From VRUE01 sp963762205 (lineage in GTDB: Bacteria > Actinomycetota > Thermoleophilia > Solirubrobacterales > 70-9), in NCBI GenBank assembly GCA_963762205.1, contig CAVXJZ010000002.1:434001-498000 (forward strand): a stretch of DNA of 64,000 bases, read 5' to 3'. The stretch's first letter is position 1. Each line of letters starts with the position of its first letter. The notes under the pieces were generated by a model. That model made no database searches, was not told the DNA's origin, and saw only the letters and a list, made by a program, of their open reading frames with translations. The position numbers and the translations under genes were made by a program. Shown piece after piece: positions 43,904-51,934 of this stretch.

Positions 43904-44935
43904 CTAGCCCCCGGCCGCGGAGGTTGCCGCAACAAGCCGCTCAAGCAGGGCTTTCGCCTCGCCGCTGTCGATCGCCTCGGCGGCCTTCGAGATCCCCGCC
44001 TCGAGGCTCTCGGCCGCGCCGCCGACGTAGATCGCCGCTCCGGCGTTGAGCAGGACGAGGTCGCGGCGGGCGCCCCGCACCCCGTCGAAGACGGCGCGGG
44101 TCGCGGCGGCGTTCTCCCGCGGGGTGCCGCCGGCGACGTCGTCGAGCTCTGCCGGCGCCAGGGCGAACTGGCCCGGCTCGACGAACCACTCCTCGGTCGA
44201 TCCCTCGGAGACCTCGATCACGCGGGTCGGCGACGAGAGCGAGAGCTCGTCGAGCCCGTCCTCGGCGGAGACGACCAGCGCCCGCGTGCTGCCGAGGCCG
44301 ACCAGCGCCTCGGCGATCGTCTCCTGGAAGTGGCGGTCGGCAACCCCGAGCAGCTGACGGGTCGCCCCCGCCGGGTTGGTCAGGGGGCCGAGGAAGTTGA
44401 AGATCGTCCGCACGCCAAGCTCCTTGCGAACCGGGACCACGTGGGCCATCGCCGCGTGGTGGCGGGGAGCGAACATGAAGCCGAAGCCGAGCGTGTCGAT
44501 GCACTCGCCGACCCGCTCGGGGTCGAGCTCGATGTCGACGCCGAGCGCCTCGAGCAGGTCTGCGGACCCGCTCCTGCTCGTGTTGGAGCGGTTGCCGTGC
44601 TTGGCCACCGCGCAGCCGGCGGCGGCGGCGACCAACGCCGCCGTGGTCGAGACGTTGAAGGTGGAGGGGCCGCCGCCGGTGCCGGCGGTGTCGACGAGGT
44701 CGTCGCGGCTCGTCCTCACCGGCGTCGCGAGGGAGCGCATGGTGCGCGCCAGCCCGACCAGCTCGGGCACCGTCTCGCCCTTCGCCCGCAGCGCGATCAG
44801 GAAGGCGCCGGTCTGCACCTCCCCGGCGCGCCCTTCCATGATCTCGGCGAGGACCGCGGCGGCGTGGTCGGCGGTCAGGTGATCGCCCGCGCAGACGGCG
44901 TCGATCGCGCGGGTGACGACGTCGTTCGGCGTCAC
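43904..44935 (-). CDS. trpD: Anthranilate phosphoribosyltransferase
   Basis: A 343-residue enzyme from GTG 44935 (VTPNDVVTRAIDAV). It has the PRPP-binding DTAGTGGGPSTFNVST, the Lys-His pair AKHGNRSNTSRSGSADLLEALG, and NFLGPLTNPAGATRQLLGV. The gap to trpG holds PE-B copy C. Confidence 0.96.
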   Translation of the reverse strand: MTPNDVVTRAIDAVCAGDHLTADHAAAVLAEIMEGRAGEVQTGAFLIALRAKGETVPELVGLARTMRSLATPVRTSRDDLVDTAGTGGGPSTFNVSTTAALVAAAAGCAVAKHGNRSNTSRSGSADLLEALGVDIELDPERVGECIDTLGFGFMFAPRHHAAMAHVVPVRKELGVRTIFNFLGPLTNPAGATRQLLGVADRHFQETIAEALVGLGSTRALVVSAEDGLDELSLSSPTRVIEVSEGSTEEWFVEPGQFALAPAELDDVAGGTPRENAAATRAVFDGVRGARRDLVLLNAGAAIYVGGAAESLEAGISKAAEAIDSGEAKALLERLVAATSAAGG

Positions 44936-44965
44936 GCCGCCCTCCCTTCCCCCGACGACGCCAAC

Positions 44966-45006
44966 TGGACGCACTTCTTCCCGGTATGCGGGCTCAACTA
45001 CGTCCG
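44966..45006 (-). repeat. PE-B palindromic element, copy C (41 bp)
   Basis: On the plus strand it begins TGGACGCACTTC, has a centre CCCGGTATGCGGG and ends AACTACGTCCG. Its reverse complement aligns with copy A over the full 41 bases with few changes. It contains the last codons and TAG of trpG (CGG ACG TAG). Confidence 0.75.
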
Positions 45007-45567
45007 CACCTCCTCGAGGAAGTTCCGCAGCAGGGTCTTGCCCTGAGGAGTGAGCACGGACTCGGGATGGAACTGGACCCCCTCTGCGGGCAGCTCGCGG
45101 TGGCGGGCGCCCATCACCACCTCGCCGAGGCTCGCGCTTAGCTCGAGCTCGTCGGGAAGGTCGGGGTCGGCGACCAGCGAGTGGTAGCGGCCGGCGACGA
45201 GCGGGCTCGGCAGCCCCGCGTAGATCGCCCTGCCGTCGTGCTCGATCTCGGCGTCCTTGCCGTGGATCGGCTCGCCCTGGACGGTGCGGCCGCCGAAGGC
45301 CTCGACCAGCGACTGGTGGCCGAGGCAGACGCCGAGCACCGGCGTGCCGGCCTCCGCGAAGGCGCGGATCGCGTCCTTCGAGATCCCTGCCTCCGCCGGG
45401 GTGCACGGACCCGGCGAGACGACGAGGCGGTCGGCGCCGCGCTCGAGCAGCTCGCCGACCTCGGCGCGGTCGTTGCGGACCACCTCGACCTCGGCGCCCA
45501 GCTCCCCCAGGTACTGGACCAGGTTGTAGGTGAAGCTGTCGTAGTTGTCGACGACGAGCGCCCTCAT
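44998..45567 (-). CDS. trpG: Anthranilate synthase glutamine amidotransferase component
   Basis: A 189-residue class I amidotransferase that gives ammonia to TrpE. The oxyanion motif VVSPGPCTPAEAG, the nucleophile Cys in GVCLGHQ, and the His-Glu pair in VQFHPESVLT are present. The ATG overlaps the trpE stop. Its last residues and stop come from a PE-B element. Confidence 0.96.
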   Translation of the reverse strand: MRALVVDNYDSFTYNLVQYLGELGAEVEVVRNDRAEVGELLERGADRLVVSPGPCTPAEAGISKDAIRAFAEAGTPVLGVCLGHQSLVEAFGGRTVQGEPIHGKDAEIEHDGRAIYAGLPSPLVAGRYHSLVADPDLPDELELSASLGEVVMGARHRELPAEGVQFHPESVLTPQGKTLLRNFLEEVRT

Positions 45568-47072
45568 GGCCAGTCCGGCTGCTCGCAGGCCAGCTCGACG
45601 GCGCGGAAGACCGCCTTCGCCTTGTTCACCGACTCGTCGTACTCGTAGGCGGGCTGGGCGTCGGCGACGGTGCCGCCGCCCGCCTGGACGTGGATCTGGC
45701 CGTCCTTGACGACCACGGTGCGGATGTGGATCGCGGTGTCGAGGTCGCCGTTCCAGGAGAGGTACCCGATCGCGCCGCCGTAGGAGCAGCGCTTGACCTT
45801 CTCGAGCTCGTCGATGATCTGCATCGCGCGCACCTTGGGCGCGCCCGAGAGGGTGCCGGCGGGCAGCGCCGAGCGCAGCACGTCCATCGCCCCGACCCCC
45901 TCGCGAAGCGTTCCGGAGACCTGGCTGACGATGTGGAGGACGTGCGAGTAGGTCTCGACCACCATCAGCTCGTCGACCGCGACCGTGCCGTACTCGCAGA
46001 CGCGGCCGAGGTCGTTGCGGCCGAGGTCGACGAGCATCACGTGCTCGGCCCGCTCCTTGGGGTCGTTGACCAGGCGCTCGGCGAGGCGGCGGTCCTCGTC
46101 CTCGTCGGTCCCGCGCGGATAGGTGCCGGCGATCGGCCGGGTCTCGACCCGGTTGCCGGTCACCTTGACCAGCGGCTCCGGCGAGGCGCCGGCGATCTGG
46201 AAGTCGCCGAACTCGAGGAAGTACATGTAGGGGGAGGGGTTGACCGCGCGCAGCCCGCGGTAGACGGAGAAGGCGTCGACCGGCTGCGGCGCCGAGAAGC
46301 GCTGCGACGGGACGACCTGGAAGGCGTCGCCTGCGTGGACGTACTCGACGATCCGCGCGACCGCGGCTTCGAACTCCTCACGCTCCATGTTCGAGGTGAA
46401 ACGGGGCGGCTCGCCGACGCTGGGCCGCTCGGGCACGGGCACCGCGGCGCGCAGGCGGGCGCGGACGTCGGCGATCGTCGCCGCCGCCCGCTCGTAGGCG
46501 GCGTCGATCTCGCCGCCCTCCTCCGCGAAGGCGCAGGAGAGGATCGTCAGCTCGTGCCTGAGGTGGTCGAAGACGAGCAGCACGTCGGTGATCATCAGCG
46601 CCATGTCGGGCAGGCCCAGCGGGTCGGGGTTGGGCTCGCCGAGGGGCTCGACGGTGCGCACGAGGTCGTAGCCGAAGAAGCCGACGGCGCCGCCCGCGAA
46701 CGGCGGCAGGCCCTCGACCGGCGCCGGCTCGTAGGCGGCCAGATGCGCGGCGACGGCCGCGTAGGGATCGGGGGCGGGGACCGGAGGGCCCTCTCCCTCG
46801 GTCAGCGACCCGTCGCTCCAGCGCAGGGTCGAGCGGGGGCGGATGCCGACGAACGAGTAGCGCCCGACCTGGCCCTGCTCGGCCGACTCGAGCAGGAAGC
46901 AGGGGGAGTCGGCCGGCTCCCCGGCGCGCAGCTTGAGGAAGGCGGAGACCGGCGTCTCGCAGTCGTCGACGAAGCGGGCGCGGACGGGGACGACGTTGCC
47001 CCGCTCGGCGAGCGTCCGCGCCTCCTCGAGGCTCGGCTCGAGGCGGATCTCGGTCTCAGCCACGACGGCCAT
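45564..47072 (-). CDS. trpE: Anthranilate synthase component I
   Basis: A 502-residue chorismate-using enzyme, first step of tryptophan synthesis. The C-terminal catalytic domain shows PSPYMYFLEFGDFQIAGASPE, ETRPIAGTYPRG, HVMLVDLGRNDLGRV, TLSGAPKVRAMQIIDELE and GGGTVADAQPAYEYDES. Its start overlaps the end of hisIE by 17 bp. I saw no leader-peptide attenuator upstream. Confidence 0.96.
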   Translation of the reverse strand: MAVVAETEIRLEPSLEEARTLAERGNVVPVRARFVDDCETPVSAFLKLRAGEPADSPCFLLESAEQGQVGRYSFVGIRPRSTLRWSDGSLTEGEGPPVPAPDPYAAVAAHLAAYEPAPVEGLPPFAGGAVGFFGYDLVRTVEPLGEPNPDPLGLPDMALMITDVLLVFDHLRHELTILSCAFAEEGGEIDAAYERAAATIADVRARLRAAVPVPERPSVGEPPRFTSNMEREEFEAAVARIVEYVHAGDAFQVVPSQRFSAPQPVDAFSVYRGLRAVNPSPYMYFLEFGDFQIAGASPEPLVKVTGNRVETRPIAGTYPRGTDEDEDRRLAERLVNDPKERAEHVMLVDLGRNDLGRVCEYGTVAVDELMVVETYSHVLHIVSQVSGTLREGVGAMDVLRSALPAGTLSGAPKVRAMQIIDELEKVKRCSYGGAIGYLSWNGDLDTAIHIRTVVVKDGQIHVQAGGGTVADAQPAYEYDESVNKAKAVFRAVELACEQPDWP

Positions 47073-47666
47073 TCAACTCCTCCATCGCGGCCGACAGCGG
47101 CACGCCACGCGAGGTGAGCAGGACGCTGAGGTGGTAGAGCAGGTCCGCGGCCTCTTCGGCCACCCGCTCATCGCTCTCCTCGCGGGCGGCGCGACCGACC
47201 TCCTCGGCCTCCTCCTCGACCTTCTCGGCGATCAGCTTCGGGTCGTCGAGCAGCTGCACGGTGTAGCTGCCCTCGGGGCGCTCCTCGGCGCGGCTGCGCA
47301 GTGTCCGCTCCAGCGCCGCCAGCGCCTCGTGGGCGGCGGGCGCGGGCGCCCCTCCCCCGACCTCGCGGTGAAAGCAGGAGCGCTCGCCCGTGTGGCAGGC
47401 GGGGCCGGTCGGCTCGACCAGGGCGACGATCGCGTCGCCGTCGCAGTCGAGGCGGAGCCGGCGCAGCTTCAACACGTTCCCGGAGGTTTCCCCTTTCTCC
47501 AGATCTCCTCTCGCGAGCGGCTGTAGAAATGCAGCTCGCCGGTCTCGACCGTGAGCCGCAGACTCTCCTCGCTCGCGTAGGCGAGGGTCAGCACCTCGCC
47601 GCTGGCGAAGTCCTGCGCCACGCACGGCACCAGGCCTTTCTCGTCGAACTCGATCCCCTCGAACAT
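47056..47666 (-). CDS. hisIE: Bifunctional phosphoribosyl-AMP cyclohydrolase / phosphoribosyl-ATP pyrophosphatase, frame broken
   Basis: HisIE does two early steps of histidine synthesis. The HisI half starts MFEGIEFDEKGLVPCVAQ with VLTLAYASEESL and ELHFYSRSREEIW. At CCCC 47490-47493 the frame is lost; adding one base restores GETSGNVLKLRRLRLDCDGD (zinc-ligand Cys), PACHTGERSCF, and the HisE half (LIAEKVEEEAEEVGRAA, EEAADLLYHLSVLL). The repaired product is about 203 residues. It is the first gene of the trp cluster, an uncommon partner. Confidence 0.9.
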
Positions 47667-47717
47667 CAGCCAATCGTATGCCAGCCGCTTTCCGCTCGGG
47701 CCGACTGGCGGCGATCG

Positions 47718-47808
47718 AGGCGATGGGGGGTGTGCTGGACGGGCGGATACTCAAAGTGCCGGTCTCTGTAGACCGGCACTTGTCCGGCCGGCGCATCCCC
47801 CATCGCCT
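47718..47808 (+). other. Long imperfect hairpin between era and hisIE; plus-strand RNA candidate
   Basis: Outer arms 47718-47744 and 47782-47808 pair over 27 positions with one mismatch. Inside is a perfect 12-bp hairpin AAGTGCCGGTCT/AGACCGGCACTT with a 4-base loop. Four outer pairs are G-U on the plus strand but A-C on the minus strand, so an RNA read from the plus strand fits better than an era terminator. Confidence 0.5.
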
Positions 47809-47813
47809 TTCAC

Positions 47814-48746
47814 TCAATGCCCGAGTCGATCGAGCAGATCCTCGTCCCGCCGCCAGCCGCGGCGGACGCGAACCTGCAGCTCGAGGTGGACCCTGGCGCC
47901 CAGCTCGGCTTCCAGGGAGGCCCGGGCGGCGGCGCCGATCTCCCCCACCTTGGCGCCGCCCCTGCCGATCAGGATCCGCTTCTGGGACTCGGTCTCGGCC
48001 CAGACCTCCGCCGGAACCGTGACCAGGCCGTCCTCGCGGCGCGTGACCTCCCCCACCTTGACCTCGACCGAGTGCGGGATCTCGTCGCGGGTCCTGTTCA
48101 GCACCTGCTCGCGGATCAGCTCGGCGAGCAGCAGCTCGCTGGACTGGTCGCTGTGGTCGTCGGGCGGATAGAGGAAGGGGCCCTCGGGGACGAGCTCGCC
48201 GAGCCGCGTGACCAGCTCGTCGAGGCCCTGCCCGGTCCTGGCGCTGATCGGGAAGACCTCGTCGACGCCCTCCAGATCGGCCGCCTCGGCGAGCACCGGG
48301 ACGAGCTGGTTCGGGCCGAGCCGATCCGCCTTGTTGACGACGCAGATCGTCGGGATCCTGGCGTTGGCGCCGAGCAGAGCGCGGGATATGAAGCGGTCGC
48401 CGGGGCCGATCCCCTCCTCGCCGTTGACGACGATCAGAGCCAGGTCCGATTCGGAGAGCTCGCGCTCGACCCGGTGCTGCATGCGCTCGGTGAGCACATC
48501 GCGCGGCTTCTGCACCCCCGGCAGGTCGACGAGGACGAGCTGGCGGCCGGCCTCGGCGTCGGTCGCTATCCCGCGGATCGCGCGCCGGGTCGTCTGCGGC
48601 CGCACCGAGACGATCGCGACGTGGCTGCCGACGATCGCGTTGACCAGCGTCGACTTGCCCACGTTGGGCCGCCCGGCAAGGCCGATGAACCCAGCGCGCG
48701 TCGCATCGTTCCGTCGCCTCCCCTGCTCCCGCTCGCCGGCGCTCAT
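47814..48746 (-). CDS. era: GTPase Era
   Basis: A 310-residue GTPase for 16S rRNA maturation: G1 GRPNVGKSTLV, G2 region QTTRRAIRGIAT, G3 DLPGVQKP, G4 NKADRL, G5 SARTG, then a KH domain (RILIGRGGAKVGEIGAAARASL). It is part of the phoH-ybeY-era run, and its ATG overlaps the ybeY stop. Confidence 0.96.
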   Translation of the reverse strand: MSAGEREQGRRRNDATRAGFIGLAGRPNVGKSTLVNAIVGSHVAIVSVRPQTTRRAIRGIATDAEAGRQLVLVDLPGVQKPRDVLTERMQHRVERELSESDLALIVVNGEEGIGPGDRFISRALLGANARIPTICVVNKADRLGPNQLVPVLAEAADLEGVDEVFPISARTGQGLDELVTRLGELVPEGPFLYPPDDHSDQSSELLLAELIREQVLNRTRDEIPHSVEVKVGEVTRREDGLVTVPAEVWAETESQKRILIGRGGAKVGEIGAAARASLEAELGARVHLELQVRVRRGWRRDEDLLDRLGH

Positions 48747-49159
48747 GATGACCGGGGATCTCGCCGGCTCGCTCTCGCGTCCGGGGGCGACGGCTCATCC
48801 ATCGACCGCATGATCTCAGCCTGTAAGGCGAGCATCTCGCCGTCGTCGGTCTCGTGGTCGTAGCCGCAGAGGTGGAGCGTGCCGTGGACCGCCGCCTCGG
48901 TCAGGTCGCCGCAGTGCTCGGGACAGATCGCGACGTCGCCCAGCTCGCGCGGCCCGGCCGTCGGCCCGGCGCCGTCGACCGGGAAGGCGAGGACATCGGT
49001 CGGCTCGTCGCGGCCACGGTGTTCGCGGTTCAGCTCCCGGATGCGTTCGGCGTCGACGATCTCGACCGCGAGGTGGCCGTCCTCGAGGCCGGCGGCGGCG
49101 AGGGCGGCGGCGGCGGCGGCGCGTAGCTCGCCGGGCACGTCGGCGAGGTCGACGCTCAA
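48743..49159 (-). CDS. ybeY: Endoribonuclease YbeY
   Basis: A 138-residue metallo-RNase in 16S rRNA processing and quality control. The zinc motif HGTLHLCGYDHE and TDVLAFP with the LNREHRG region are present. It overlaps phoH and era, the standard order. Confidence 0.95.
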   Translation of the reverse strand: MSVDLADVPGELRAAAAAALAAAGLEDGHLAVEIVDAERIRELNREHRGRDEPTDVLAFPVDGAGPTAGPRELGDVAICPEHCGDLTEAAVHGTLHLCGYDHETDDGEMLALQAEIMRSMDEPSPPDARASRRDPRSS

Positions 49160-50106
49160 GACCTGTGGGCGTCGTAGGCGGCGACGATCCGCTGCACGAG
49201 CTTGTGGCGGACGACGTCCTCGCCGCCGAAGTGGATGAAGGAGATGTCCTGGACCTCGTTGAGGATGTCGCGCACGGCCACCAGCCCCGAGCGCTGGTCG
49301 GTCGGCAGGTCGATCTGGGTGATGTCCCCCGTCACCACCATGCGCGAGTTGAAGCCGAGCCTGGTCAGGAACATCTTCATCTGCTCGGGGCTCGTGTTCT
49401 GGGCCTCGTCGAGGATCACGAAGGAGTCGTTGAGGGTGCGGCCGCGCATGAAGGCGAGCGGCGCCACCTCGATCACCCCGCGCTCGAAGTAGCCGTTGAC
49501 GCGATCCGGGTCGAGCATGTCGAAGAGGGCGTCGAACAGCGGCCGCAGATAGGGGTCGACCTTGGCCTGGATGTCGCCGGGCAGGAAGCCGAGGCTCTCT
49601 CCCGCCTCGACCGCCGGCCTGGTGAGGATGATCCGCTGCACCTCCTTTTCGGCCAGGGCCGCGGCCGCCATCGCCACCGCGAGGAAGGTCTTGCCGGTGC
49701 CGGCCGGGCCGATCCCGAAGGTGACCGTGTGGCGCCGGATCGAGTCGACGTAGCGCTTCTGGTTGACGGTCTTCGGCGAGACCCTGGTGTTGCGGTGGCG
49801 CCAGACGACGTCGTCGAGGATCTGCGCCGGGCTCTCGTCGGCGTCGAGGGCGCCGGTCACGGCCTCGATCGTGCCGGGGGCGACGTCGTGACCCTGCTCG
49901 ATCAGCTCGACGAGCTCGTCGACGACCGTCGCCGCGGTCTGCAGGTCGCCGGAGTCGCCGTCGAGGGTGAGGACGTTGCCGCGCAGATGGAAGTCGACCT
50001 CGCCCAGGTGCCCCCGCAGGGCGCGGAGGACGGTGTCCTCGGAGCCCGCGAGCTCGGCGGCGACGGTGTTGTCGAGGGTCAGCTGCCTACGAGCCAAGCT
50101 GCTCAC
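49156..50106 (-). CDS. phoH: PhoH-family ATPase
   Basis: A 316-residue P-loop protein with a KH-like N-terminal part, Walker A GPAGTGKTFLAVAMAA, the PAVEAGESLGFLPGD segment and a Walker B/DEAQN motif (FVILDEAQNTSPEQMK), ending VVRHKLVQRIV. Possible RNA helicase-type activity is a family-level inference. Confidence 0.94.
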   Translation of the reverse strand: MSSLARRQLTLDNTVAAELAGSEDTVLRALRGHLGEVDFHLRGNVLTLDGDSGDLQTAATVVDELVELIEQGHDVAPGTIEAVTGALDADESPAQILDDVVWRHRNTRVSPKTVNQKRYVDSIRRHTVTFGIGPAGTGKTFLAVAMAAAALAEKEVQRIILTRPAVEAGESLGFLPGDIQAKVDPYLRPLFDALFDMLDPDRVNGYFERGVIEVAPLAFMRGRTLNDSFVILDEAQNTSPEQMKMFLTRLGFNSRMVVTGDITQIDLPTDQRSGLVAVRDILNEVQDISFIHFGGEDVVRHKLVQRIVAAYDAHRS

Positions 50107-50518
50107 GCACCGCCGCGCTGACGCGCTTGCCGTCGGCCCGCCCGCCGACCTTCGGCATCAACGCCGACATCACCTGGCCCATCTGCTTCTGCTCGCTCGC
50201 CCCGGTCTCCTCGACCGCGGCGGCGACCAGCTGCGCCAGCTCCTCGTCTGAGAGCTGCTCGGGCAGATAGCCCTGGATCAGCTCCGCCTCGAAGCCCTCG
50301 GCGTCGGCCTGCTCGGCACGCCCCGCCGCGCGATACGCCTCGGCCGCCTCGAGGCGCTTCTTGCGCTCGCGCTGCAGGACCGCGACCTCGTCGCCCTTGC
50401 CCAGCTTCGCGTCCTGCTGGAGCGAGTCGACAATCATCCGCAGCGCCGCGGCGCGGTCCTTCTCGCCGGCCTTCATCGCCGTGCGCACGTCCGCCTGAAC
50501 CTGCTCCAAAACACTCAT
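50087..50518 (-). CDS. GatB/YqeY domain protein
   Basis: A 143-residue helical protein: ALRMIVDSLQQDAKLGKGDE, AAEAYRAAGRAEQADAEGFE, LIQGYLPEQLSDEEL and MGQVMSALMPKVGGRADGK. It has the YqeY-type C-terminal domain of GatB and often neighbours rpsU or phoH; here it overlaps phoH. Role unclear. Confidence 0.92.
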   Translation of the reverse strand: MSVLEQVQADVRTAMKAGEKDRAAALRMIVDSLQQDAKLGKGDEVAVLQRERKKRLEAAEAYRAAGRAEQADAEGFEAELIQGYLPEQLSDEELAQLVAAAVEETGASEQKQMGQVMSALMPKVGGRADGKRVSAAVREQLGS

Positions 50519-50540
50519 TCGCGCCTAAGGGTAGGGACTC

Positions 50541-51341
50541 TCAGCCCGCGGCAGGGAGCTCGACCCGCTCGACCGCCCCGAGCGGCATCTGCAGGAAGCG
50601 GGTGCCCAGCTCGCGGAACGAGTCGACCTCGCCGGTGCAGAGGAAGCGGTAGTCGCCCTCGCCGCCGCCCGCCCGGGCGAGGGAGGCCGACTCCAGGGTG
50701 CGCTGGACGGCGGCGGCGACCGCGTGGCCGCCGCTGACCAGGCGCACGTCGCGGCCGAGGATCCGCTGCAGCATCGGCGCCACCAGCGGGTAATGGGTGC
50801 AGCCGAGGATCAACGTGTCGACCTCGGCCCGCTTCAGCGGGGCGCAGTAGGCGCGCGCCATCTCCAACACGCCCTCGTCGAAGGGCGAGCCGTCCTGGAT
50901 GAAGGGGGCGAGGTCGGGGGCCTCGACCTCGGTCACCTCGAGGGCGCGACCCTGGGACTCGAGCGCCCGCCGGTAGGCGCCGCTCTCGACGGTGTTCGGC
51001 GTCGCCAGGACACCGACAGCGCCGCTGTCGGTGATCGCCGCCGCGATCTCCGCCTGCGGCTCGACCACCGGCACCACCCCCACCCCGTGCGCGGCCGCCA
51101 CCTGCCGGGCCACGTCCTCGCCGATCGAGGTCGCCGTGTTGCAGGCGATCACCAGGAGCTTCGCCGAGTCGTCGCCGAGCAGCCGCTCGGCGATCGTGCG
51201 GATGCGCTTCCGCAGGCGGCCGGGGTCGCGGGTCCCGTAGGGGAACATCGCCGTGTCGCCGAGGTAGACGAAGTCCTCCTCGGGAAGCGAGACGAGGCAC
51301 TCGTGGAGGACGGTCAGGCCGCCGACTCCCGAGTCGAACAT
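50541..51341 (-). CDS. murI: Glutamate racemase
   Basis: This enzyme makes D-glutamate for peptidoglycan. The two catalytic Cys are in VIACNTATS (Cys67) and LGCTHYPLV (Cys181), and the N-terminus has FDSGVGGLTVL. ATG 51341 is the first start and gives 266 residues, beginning right at the motif. Relatives have a few more residues before it, so a non-standard start slightly upstream cannot be excluded. Confidence 0.94.
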   Translation of the reverse strand: MFDSGVGGLTVLHECLVSLPEEDFVYLGDTAMFPYGTRDPGRLRKRIRTIAERLLGDDSAKLLVIACNTATSIGEDVARQVAAAHGVGVVPVVEPQAEIAAAITDSGAVGVLATPNTVESGAYRRALESQGRALEVTEVEAPDLAPFIQDGSPFDEGVLEMARAYCAPLKRAEVDTLILGCTHYPLVAPMLQRILGRDVRLVSGGHAVAAAVQRTLESASLARAGGGEGDYRFLCTGEVDSFRELGTRFLQMPLGAVERVELPAAG

Positions 51342-51364
51342 CGCGATCGGGGTCGCGGGACCGG

Positions 51365-51863
51365 CTATAGGAACGGTTTGTACGTCATGAAGAAGACCGT
51401 CACGACGACGACGATCCCGGCCAGCGTCCCGACCTGGCCGATCCGCTGCGAGACCGCTTCGAACTCGGCGCTGAGCTCGTCGCCGGACTTCAGATCGCGC
51501 TCGGCGATCTCCTTGGCCCTGCGCGTCTGGGGCTGGAAGAAGGCGTGCTGGAGGGCGAAGAGGCCGATGATCGCCAGGAAGCCGACGCTGATGAAGGCGT
51601 CACTCGCCTCCCAGGGCCCGTCGGCGAGCAGGTAGATGCCGGCGAGGAGCAGGACGATCATGCCCGGGGTTGACCAGGTAGCGGTCGCATTTCTGGATGC
51701 CGGAGAGGATCGCCGGCGTCGCCCGTGGGTAGGTCGGGGTGACGGAGACGAAGAGGGCATAGCCGAAGGTGGGGCCGAAGGCGAGCACGACCGCGAGGAT
51801 GTGCAGGAAGAGCGCGATCTTGTAGCCGGGATCGACGATCGTCGCGAGCATGGCGGGAAACAT
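51365..51863 (-). CDS. DUF2269-like integral membrane protein, frame broken
   Basis: Four hydrophobic helices: KIALFLHILAVVLAFGPTFGYALF, then after the break MIVLLLAGIYLLADG, FISVGFLAIIGLFALQHAFF and TLAGIVVVVTVFFMTY. The two parts join when one base is removed at CCCGGGG 51663-51669 (CDRYLVNPG then MIVLLLAGI), giving about 165 residues. Early His residues in FLHIL and FALQH are typical of the family. Function unknown. Confidence 0.75.
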
Positions 51864-51892
51864 ATTCGACCGGGCGGCAGCAATCCCCTCCC

Positions 51893-51934
51893 CAGTCGCG
51901 TCGGTCGCTCATATGCCTACCTACGCGACTCGCG
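51893..51934 (-). repeat. PE-C palindromic element, copy 2
   Basis: It shares the 22-bp core of copy 1 (AGTCGCGTCGGTCGC then TCATATG) and has a perfect 7-bp outer stem GTCGCGT/ACGCGAC. It lies between prmA and the DUF2269-like gene. Read on the minus strand it gives ATG and MSDRRD, the same first residues as DUF559 paralogue 2, but no conserved protein follows. Confidence 0.6.

Noticed and set aside
51658..51912. Separate gene starting MSDRRDW at 51912
   Set aside because: After the first codons from PE-C the frame runs out of phase with the conserved membrane protein and has no features of its own.
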